Assembly: GCA_015178975.1 (NCBI GenBank) | Contig: WHVD01000250.1 | Location: 1 to 64,000 of the forward strand | Origin: Hysterangium stoloniferum | Taxonomy: Eukaryota > Basidiomycota > Agaricomycetes > Hysterangiales > Hysterangiaceae | Direction of reading: 5' to 3' | DNA: 64,000 nucleotides | Shown here: in pieces, positions 56,101-64,000 of the stretch | Position numbering within the stretch: the stretch's first letter is position 1 | Layout: each line of letters starts with the position of its first letter | Program-made: the position numbers and the translations under genes | The notes under the pieces: generated by a model | Told to the model about the DNA's origin: nothing | The model's database searches: none | Seen by the model: the letters and a program-made list of their open reading frames with translations, nothing else

Positions 56101-56600
56101 CCCGTCTCCACCTCGAAACATGATGTTAAGCAGGCGAGCTTTGTCTTCGGCATAATCATCGTTCCAGGCACGTCTCTCGATTCACGATTGAAGTGTTGGC
56201 TGCATTGCTAAAATGTTGAACATTATCAGTCATTGCATTAGTTCTCTTAGTTTATATATGCCGACTGGTTCGCAGACACTACTACGAGGACTTCCCCCGG
56301 ATACGAAACATATTTAATAACCTTGTTTTCCTGGTGCTCATTTGTCCCGACCATGCCCTCTCGGCGCCATCACAATCCGCATTCAATGTAGATATTGGAA
56401 TGGCAAGACTCCCGCAACGCAGGGATCCGGAACTACTTCCCAGCTATAGTGCACATGTCAACCACGTGTATCCTAGACTTCCGCTTCCAACCTATCCTGG
56501 GATGGGAGCGCGCTCTCATACGTTATAACCTATGCGGTCGCTCATTTATGAGCGATCGTCCGCCCATCGTATGCCATTCATTATAATGTATTTACTTTTG
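53160..56600. repeat. Diverged segmental duplication, block 1
   Basis: Colinear with about 58345-62100. Anchors: AATCATCAAAAT (53190/58391), CCCCTGTCAAGTCAC (54136/59474), CAGGAGTTG...GGAAACGTGGC (55687/61558) and GTAGATATTGGAAT (56388/61898). Between anchors similarity is low. 54360-56330 has no supported gene. Confidence 0.65.
53313..53764 (-). pseudogene. PNAP-CIPLP motif gene, block 1 copy
   Basis: TATATAAG is at 53916-53923 on the minus strand, about 155 bp before ATG 53764. The frame reads MASTSSFEQTSYPSS, PNAPRIYCIPLPIVDLHPPP and stops after LCFGTP. The similarity to the block 2 protein continues in another frame (MSTDRLIRQ, 53639-53313), so this copy is frameshifted or carries an unrecognised intron. 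Confidence 0.5.
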
Positions 56601-57214
56601 CAATGCCCACAACTAGGAGTTAATTAATTGTTTTCGCCTTTCTTCCAGTGTACTGTCTTGCTTCTCTTATCTTTGTTTGCCTCCATGTATCCCTCTCATC
56701 TAGAATCCTTGACAATATAATCCTAGATACTTACACATATCACATATCCCAGATCCCAGATCTTGACTTGTCATGCTCGAACTAATTTTTGCACTCAGGA
56801 TTTTGTAACCCGTGCAAACTACAATAACTAATGGGAAACTGAGTGTGCTGAGGGAATGGCTGTGTGATGTACGAGGTAGGCTCACCGTAGTGTGTGGATA
56901 CCAATTGTAACATTGCATTGCGAGTTTCAAATTGCAAGGCTATTCAAATTGATTTAGCATTTCAGCCAGAGGAGTGCACAATGTGATGCTCGAGGTTTGT
57001 GTGCTGTACGAAGCAAGTTTGTCACCTCAACTGCATCTACTGTTTTAACGAGTAGGGGGAGAATGTACAATGTGCCGATACGCTGACACTTTGCCCCGCT
57101 TCGCCATTTCGCCCTACCCCGGTTTAGAGTTTATTCCTAGTATATAAATAGAATAATATTCTTGCACTCACGCTTTCCGTTTGCCTCCCACAAGCAGGAA
57201 ACTAACAGACCAAA

Positions 57215-57420
57215 TGAAAAAATGGCCTGCAAGCATCATTACACAGTTACGCACCGGGTACCCCTACGAAAACATCTATGGAGAATAGGGAAGGCGGACT
57301 CTCCTAGATAGCGGGCTTGCCCTACTAAAGATGAAACCATAGCACACTTCTTGGTGTGATGTGCTCAGCTTGCACCGCATAGGGCTAATTTCAAGGTTGA
57401 ATCTGTGAGAGGCTTGAAAA
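57215..57420 (+). mobile_element. LINE fragment: C-terminal end of a non-LTR retrotransposon ORF
   Basis: The plus strand reads SIITQLRTGY, HLWRIGKADSP and ETIAHFLV-stop-CAQLAPHRANF across frames, the zinc-knuckle region at the end of Tad/I-type LINE pol proteins. Several stops. Confidence 0.7.
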
Positions 57421-57960
57421 TCCGCAGTGTGTTTTGTATGAGTGCCTCAACATGCATTCGTTTGACCGCGGACGCGCTGATCGGAAGCCAGTCTACTCCT
57501 ATTGCTGCTCCTTTTGTGTAGGCATCTGCCTTCTCAATACCTCATACGCCTTTGTGTCCCGGCACCCACATCATTTCTAAGTCCGGCACAGTTTCTTTGA
57601 ATGCTGTTGGGTCTATTCGGCAGATGACTTCGTCAACCAGATATTGCCCCGCTCCTGCGTTTAGCCGCTTGGGTATCCAATGCTAACATGGAGGGCAACT
57701 TCGTGTTTGCCTTTTCAGCAGCTTTAGCCCTAGCAGAGTTCCCACCACCCCGGCTTCGTAGACCGTGTGCATTTATTTGGTTATTGCCCAAATGGTATAC
57801 GAGTGCGTCGCTTCCTCCTTGCCATCCCTGTATAGTGCAGCCGCAGCTCCGACCCCTCCCTCAACCTCGGACCCATAGGAGAAGATTTAGAGCCTGGTAA
57901 GGCTGCCTTTGACTACTTCGATTGCTGCTGCCTTATTCGAGGCTATGGTCGTGGTGAGAT
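57400..57960 (-). mobile_element. LINE fragment: RNase H domain, inverted
   Basis: The minus strand reads GSEVEGGVGAAAALYRDGKE, TVYEAGVVGTLLGLKLLKRQ, GQYLVDEVICRID and MMWVPGHKGV-stop-GIEKADAYTKGAA, the RNase H domain of an I/Tad-type LINE with internal stops. It lies head-to-head with the plus-strand fragment at 57215, which in an intact LINE would follow it in the same orientation. Confidence 0.75.
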
Positions 57961-58732
57961 AGCTGGATGATGCCAGGAACTTGTCAATTTTCTGGAGCAT
58001 ATCCTGCCATGCAAAATCTGTGCCAAGCTTCTCACGGACCCGGAAGTGTTACGTTTTGTCAACTCCACTGGCAGACTGAAAGACATCCTCGGAGACGGTG
58101 GCAAGAAACATAGCAGACGAAACGAGAGCTGATGCCTCCACACTCTCTACATATACCCCAAATAACAACTCTCCCGCTGAGACTCTCCCCTTCATCGTCC
58201 ATGCAGAGATCGACACAAAAGTAGATAGGACCAGCTTCAATTTCATAACATGTACTTACAGCCGAAAATGAGGCGCAGCCCTAACAGACTATAAAATTGA
58301 CTTTCAAAAAAATTTCTAATTCAAAATAGTCAATGCATACATGTGGGTACATCAGTGATAGTACAATAATACAATGATAACGATGTCGGGAATCATCAAA
58401 ATGGACAGTATATATGGCCCACCAAATTCCCCGTTGACAGTAGTGCTCTCCGTCATATAAACCTGTCTCTGACATGCCTATTTCCTTTCACTATGAAGTG
58501 CAGGCTGCTGCAGACCTGTCTTTGTTGGGCAAGTTCATGGATTCTAACTTCTCTCCAGAAGGTGGCCCCAGCCGCGAGTCGGACAAAAAGTGTTATGAAA
58601 AAAAATTAATATGGTCTGTGCATCGGATAAATGGATCCGATTGATTGGATAGAACCGGTGGCCTGGAAGGGGGGGCTATAAGTTGAAGAGGAAGGGGGAG
58701 CCTGGGAGAAGTGTAGTGGGAGGGGATAGGGC

Positions 58733-59218
58733 TCATTTCGAAGTGGGTGAGGGGATCAGTAGCAAATCTAACGCATTATCTAAAAGGCATGTCAGTATCC
58801 ATGCTTCTATTACCCGGAAAGCTAATAACATACTGGAACGTGCGGAAACTGGATGCTCATCAACTTTCGGCAGCGGGATACAGTTGATTCTGGGTGCATT
58901 TGGGGTGGGTGGTGGAGGATAGGGCGACGTATATGATGCCTGTGCAAACGACGGGGTAGAAACCATAGTGGGATTATGAGTGTGAGGTGGGGGAGTCGAG
59001 TGAGGAGTGGGTGAGGAAGTGGGTGCATTGTCTAAAACCCTGTCAGTGTTTATACTATGTATCAATTGGAAAAGTAATAGCATACTGCGACATAAGGGAG
59101 CTGGATGAATATCAACCTTTGGTAACGGGATACAGCTAATTTTTGGCGCATTTGGAGGGAGCGGTGAAGGGGAAGACCGTCTACATGATGACTGTTGATA
59201 CGACGAGGGAAGAGCCAT
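58733..59218 (-). CDS. Small two-module protein with PNAP-CIPLP motif
   Basis: TATATAAG at 59369-59376 (minus strand), ATG 59218, 161 residues. Two modules of about 70 residues repeat: PNAPKISCIPLPKVDIHP with SMLLLFQLI and LDNAP, then PNAPRINCIPLPKVDEHP with SMLLAFRVI and LDNAL. They are separated by a Pro/Ser/Thr/His-rich linker. No signal peptide is evident. Each module ends in a hydrophobic helix-like stretch. The paralogue at 53764 shares motif, leader and TATA spacing. I do not recognise the family. The conserved promoter geometry supports a real gene. Confidence 0.5.
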   Translation of the reverse strand: MALPSSYQQSSCRRSSPSPLPPNAPKISCIPLPKVDIHPAPLCRSMLLLFQLIHSINTDRVLDNAPTSSPTPHSTPPPHTHNPTMVSTPSFAQASYTSPYPPPPTPNAPRINCIPLPKVDEHPVSARSSMLLAFRVIEAWILTCLLDNALDLLLIPSPTSK

Positions 59219-60384
59219 AGTGGGGTTACGAGTGTAGTGTGGGGGAGGTGAAATATAAGTGGTGACTTTGTGTGGAGGAGGGTATCAGACTAGGTTTAGT
59301 TGCTTGTGTCGAGTATCAAACGATGGGAGTTGGAGGGTGGACTTTGGGGGACTGCAGTGTGTTTACAGCTTATATACGTCGGAATCACGATACGACAACT
59401 GTGGCACCTATGAATACCCCAATCCGTTGGCCGCCTTGCATTTATCGAAATCCCGCTGAAAAACCACTTCTGGACCCCTGTCAAGTCACTGTTCGGAACC
59501 CTTGCATGGAAGATCCTCTGAAAAACGGAGGAATGCGCAACGAAGTATGATAGGAAACACTTTCTCATTATTTAGTGAACAAGCATGCGTTTACCTCATG
59601 TTGGGAGTGGAGATACGTTGTCATATATATATAGGGTACAATGTTGATTGTTTGCAATGTGGTGTGTATACATGCAGTGCTTAAATCTACGATTAGCGCA
59701 CCCCCGCAGCGCTCTTCGTGCACGTGAGAGACCACGTGAAGATCTTAGCGTCTCCATTATGTGAATTTTTCGTGTGCGAATTTCGGTGGCGGGTGAGAAA
59801 AAATGAGTGCCTCATCCCCGGTCATAGTCTCATCTTTCTCCAAAAATTTAATACACAGTCTAATGCACTAATCATGTGCTGTGGAGGGTAACTTTCTGGT
59901 TTGAGGTATTAATGCCAAATTGAAATGGTAAAGTGAATTAAAGTATTCTATTTCTGTCAAGCTCTAAAAGGGGGGATCGATCATGGACCCTACAGAATCC
60001 TTATCTACCAGTATTGAAGTTTCGTGGTTCCTTGGTAGGCGGTGATTCCCGACTGCGGTGACGCCATAATGAATCCCTCATTATCTTAAAGCCCAGAAAA
60101 GTCAACAACCAGGTTGTGTTGAGAAATGTGGAATACTGATATAGTCGCTTAAGAGCCCTGGCGACCACTCAGGTCCCAGATATCCGTATCATGCAATGAA
60201 TACTGCAAAGCACATCATCCTCGTCCAAAATCACGTGGGAATGGCCGCTGCCAGGAAGCACAGCCCCAAACCACTGGGAATTCATGTCTCTGTATTAAGA
60301 TATAGAGGCCTTACGGGTGCTGCGTTGGCGTTGGCAGGCTGCTAGCACTACAAACATATGCTAAAATAGTACATTAATTTCAAC

Positions 60385-61290
60385 TTTTAGAAGTCTGGCA
60401 ACTGAACGAGTTTACACGAGGTTTCATCGCGAAAGTGAGTCTGTCATTATTTAAGCATGAGCGGTGGCACTTCATATATCGCATCCACGCCAGGAAGCCT
60501 GCATCTGTAGATGACAGGCACTATATACTAGTGCTGATTCCCCACACAGACGCCGTTCATATTCTACACAGGCCGGGAAAACACCGCAGCACAATCCTCG
60601 TGTCCGATACGGATTCTAGGTTCAAGACTGTATCCTGCTTGCTATTTGAAAAATCAATCGAAGTTGAGGTGTGATCGGTTTCGAAGTAAACCCTGAGCTT
60701 CCGCGTTGAATAATTTATTGTGCAGAGTAACATCGACATGATGCCCTTTTCACAAACGGTAGCTGGGGCAGGTAGCGTTATAGCACATGCCAAAACAAAA
60801 CATATTTTTTTAGCTTTTAGGAGTATGACAACTCCTGATCGCGAAAGTGAAAGCTATGACATTTGATATGTTACATATGTCATATTATCCGAGCCAGATT
60901 GGCAGGCAAGGTACCATGCATCGCCCCCTCCGCACAGACGCCGTCCATGTACGGCATGATCAGACAGATAGCCCAGATAACCCTCATCTAAATAAACAGA
61001 TTTTAACTTAAGAACTCTCGGAGGACTCCTAAACATGGCCCCTTGATTCCATGCGGACACGGGGTCGGTAGGTACCCTGGTCCACAGGCGCCGCCTTACC
61101 CTGAGCTCCTTGGCCGGAAGATTGAAGAAAGGTGTATGACGCGATATTAAACTTTTCCGGTAGTGCACTAATTTGCTTTTGGAAAATCAATCGAATTTGA
61201 GGCTCAACCGGGTTCCGGATTTACAACTTTGGGACTTCCGTGTGGAAACGTGTGTGAGTTGACATTCCCTTTTCAGAGATAGACTATTCG
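60385..61290. repeat. Diverged local tandem duplication
   Basis: Two units of about 440-520 bp: CACAGACGCCGT (60546, 60935) and AAAATCAATCGAA (60650, 61183) recur in the same order. Confidence 0.55.
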
Positions 61291-62109
61291 TTATAGCTGA
61301 TACATTAAAATATTCGTGGTGGGGGATACCAGTAGCGTAAATAATATTTAACATGGCACTACTTAGTAATGTCGAGTGACGCGTGATCCGAGCCTGTCGC
61401 CTCAGGATCTTTGGCCACCCCTTCAAAGAATCACCACACGACCCGGATGTTCATCATTTAGGAAGTTTTCTTGGCAGATGAAATCATTACTCCTTTGTTC
61501 ACTTTTCACTTGCGTCCAGTGCCAGGTGCTGGGTTACTTGTTAAAGCTTTACGCAGTACAGGAGTTGCTAGGAAACGTGGCAGCCCGATATGCTATGCAA
61601 AAAAAAAAAAATTGGCTAATCATTGAACGTGGCCAAATGCTTTTCATTAACCAACCAATCCAATTGCACTTGATAATGCTCTGTTCAATCCTCATCGTAT
61701 TAAACTATAAGGCTGGGTGGCTTGGTCCGTTCATTGATCTAATAACCGTACCTAACGTGCTTAATGTTTAACATAGTGATTATGCTCTCTTTGACACTCG
61801 TTTGTTATATTATTTCAATCTGGGTCATGTCTCTTTGCTTTTTTTATCCATTCAATCACCGGTGACCGCTCGGGCAATCTAGGTCGCCGTTCAGTGTAGA
61901 TATTGGAATAGTAAGATTTGATCCATCATTCGGGATGCGGAACCACTTCCTAGTTAATCGCGCACATGTCGACGAGTACCCCAAAGCCTATTTAACCTGG
62001 CGCGAACGCTCACAGATGAAATTGCGCGACCCGCTCATCTGTCCTTTTTGTGAGCGGTCGCTCTCGTCTATCATCCTAGTGATTTGCTTCGGCTGTAGAC
62101 CTCGGCCCT

Positions 62110-63402
62110 TGGCGTTAATCAATCTTCCCCGGTCTATTCACTTGTCTCTTTATCTAAGCTCAGCTGTCATCGTCATGATATATCTGGTTCGTATAATATA
62201 ACTTATGTATTGTGGCAGATAACCCCTAGACAAAACTTAAATATATCGTCTGTAGGAAATGGGCGTCGTTAGGGTGTGGCACGGCATTATGAATGGTTCC
62301 AGGGCACTTCTGCCGAATCCTACCGCATTCCAATCAATCAGATTACGCCGCGACTAGTCATAATTTTTGAACAGGCTCGTTATCGAATCTTGCTGTGCCT
62401 CTGGCATTGCGGCACGGATATCGCTATTCCCCCGTGATACATGTTTGTCGGCTGTCGAGCGTTATCGACGTACCTCAACGGTGGGATTTATTAGCGGCCA
62501 ATCCCTGACTTGGCATGTGCTCGTTCGTATTCAGAAGTGTTTCATCTGCGAATAGAACCGACAAGAAGTGTCCAAGTGTAAAATCGCCTGCCCCTGCACC
62601 CTTGCATCAGAACGAGGTATTCCTCTCTGTTAAACCACCCCACACCAGTTCCTCCTTCTATTTGGAAGTGTTTTGTAATCGGGGTTTGGTATTTTTTTAG
62701 CTCACCAATCGATTTGGGTGCAGGACATAGCCAAGTTGCAGTGGCAGCCACGTGGTGTTTGTATTACGACTTTTATTGTTTGAATTATTACCTACTAATT
62801 AGGACAATATTTAATTTCGATTAACCGAATGGGTGGGAGGTTTAAGGATCTTATTCTGCCCGGTACATGGGAGTTTCCAAGCTTGAGTGCCATTCCTCTG
62901 TTTATGTGTGCTTGCTCGAGAATGCAAGGGGCACGCATCTAGGTCAAAGGCAAGTAAGTCGTCACCACCTATAGTTGCGTTGCTCACACTTATCAGCGTG
63001 GCGTGAGATCTTGTCTGAAAGCTATGCAATCCCTGACTCACCGAAGACTTATCTGGCGTCTGGAAACTTTCTGACAAAAGGCGAAAAGTCATCCGTTCTA
63101 GAAAATCCAAGCCTTTTGCGCGGCCGTATCTTTCTTTTCTTCACATATTTCCTTAATAGTCACTTCTTGGCAATGCGTAGTCGACCACCAACTTTAAAGA
63201 GGAACTTGAATGGTGCTCAGCACTTTATCTTGTCTCCTCTTCCACGACATACATATCAACAGCATCCAGTGTCATTCGAGTAACGCGTAAAACGTTCCTC
63301 ATATAATAATATTCCACTCACCATGGCCCCTATGCTTCGCCCTCGCCATGATGATGGACTCTCTAGTCATGCCATCGTAGGAATGGTCCTTTGCCCACGT
63401 AA
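62110..63402. other. Region without a recognised gene
   Basis: ORFs up to 102 codons (62975-63283) lack signatures. No repeats were noticed. Confidence 0.4.
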
Positions 63403-63879
63403 ATGATCACATCCTCATTCATCGTTGTGAAGTGTGACTCACATGATCGCTGCACAGTACTTTTCTTCGCAATACTCTTTGGTTTCTTCCACGTGTCGCG
63501 CAAGAGACAAATTTGGTGTTTTAGGGATCAGGATTCCAATTCCACCGACAATAGAGTGGAGCTTCACCATATTAATGCCCAGACACATCCCAAGAAACAG
63601 CATGGCATCGCACAGATGGCTCCTAGGGGACCTGGTCCGAGTCCTCAACTTGGCGATTGTGAGGATCGATCCGAGAACAAACGACCCTCACTCAATCGCC
63701 ACGCGTCTTGCTCAACAATGCAAACCCTCAGCGCCGGTGCGGGGCGAGAGCCTCCTGATCCGGAATACACAGAGCCGTCCTACCCTCCGGGTTTGGCTCA
63801 TGAAATCCAGCCGATGTCGCCTCTTGAGGAGCCCGTCCTACGACGCGTCGCTGTGGTCAGTACGCCTCCCTGCGAATGA
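63403..63879 (+). CDS. Possible single-pass membrane protein
   Basis: This 158-codon ORF has a hydrophobic stretch (CTVLFFAILFGFFHV, residues about 17-31) followed by basic SRKRQ, then a Pro/Ser-rich hydrophilic tail (APRGPGPSPQLGD, EPPDPEYTEPSYPPG). The layout recalls the three membrane-protein genes at 45-50 kb, but no sequence similarity is evident. A longer gene may start upstream (an ATG near 63324 or others). Confidence 0.3.
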   Translation: MITSSFIVVKCDSHDRCTVLFFAILFGFFHVSRKRQIWCFRDQDSNSTDNRVELHHINAQTHPKKQHGIAQMAPRGPGPSPQLGDCEDRSENKRPSLNRHASCSTMQTLSAGAGREPPDPEYTEPSYPPGLAHEIQPMSPLEEPVLRRVAVVSTPPCE

Positions 63880-64000
63880 TTCTTATTAGCCGCTTAATCA
63901 TTACCTTATGTATTCAGGATGGTCCAAGCCAATAAATCCGTTCGTGGGCGACGTCCTGGTCGACGTTTCAGATTGTCACGATGATTTGTCTTTCGGTTGT

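Larger units (their letters stand above)
58345..62100. repeat. Diverged segmental duplication, block 2
   Basis: Colinear partner of 53160-56600 with the same anchor order, longer mainly because of an internal tandem duplication (60385-61290) and a poly-A stretch at 61598. Outside the PNAP gene, ORFs lack signatures. Confidence 0.65.

Noticed and set aside
58733..59218. Cell-wall or mucin-like protein based on Pro/Ser/Thr content
   Set aside because: No signal peptide or GPI signal was visible, and the repeated PNAP-CIPLP modules are more specific than low complexity.

Overview
The window looks like nuclear DNA of a filamentous basidiomycete, most likely an agaricomycete. Genes are split by many short introns (about 50-65 nt, GT-AG, one GC-AG). 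The recognisable genes are fungal housekeeping genes: MSP1, CDC43, a WDR7-like gene and SUR2. The mobile elements are chromodomain Ty3/Gypsy retrotransposons, Tc1/mariner transposons and LINE fragments. No rRNA, tRNA or CRISPR array was recognised.

Layout. 1-12647 is a nest of retrotransposons. The outer Gypsy element enters from the left with broken RT/RNase H, an open integrase-chromodomain ORF, an extra ORF after pol, a polypurine tract and a 3' LTR. That extra ORF is split by a younger element with two LTRs (3680-10112) and a perfect GGATT target duplication. The younger element has lost gag, protease and RT and carries a tandem satellite instead. The outer 3' LTR abuts an inverted copy of itself. 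13412-15402 holds retroelement and transposon debris. 15403-21501 (minus) is one XPG/Rad2-type nuclease gene, broken by two solo LTRs, by a Tc1 element that itself contains another Tc1 element, and by a stop codon at its conserved N-terminal Trp.

22059-30905 is a giant inverted repeat: arms of 4.46 and 4.29 kb around a 97-bp spacer. Each arm carries an uncharacterised multi-exon gene and MSP1. MSP1 is complete on the right and lacks its 5' exons on the left. Then come CDC43 (geranylgeranyltransferase I beta, minus) and a WDR7/rabconnectin-3-beta-like gene (plus), divergent and only 86 bp apart. SUR2 (sphingoid-base C4-hydroxylase) lies at 42333-43414.

From 45.3 kb the sequence is accessory. 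A small family of single-pass membrane proteins has one diverged founder-like copy and two copies in a 2-kb tandem duplication. Two diverged colinear blocks (about 53.2-56.6 and 58.3-62.1 kb) each carry a small gene with a PNAP-CIPLP motif. LINE fragments lie between them. The last kilobase may hold another membrane-protein ORF.

The housekeeping genes act in separate pathways: mitochondrial outer-membrane proteostasis, protein prenylation, probable V-ATPase/endosome regulation and sphingolipid synthesis. The most unusual items are the palindrome with a gene-conversion-like identity profile, the Tc1 families whose arms are themselves bounded by inverted repeats, the retroelement ORF after pol, and the membrane-protein tandem pair whose differences are almost all amino-acid changing.
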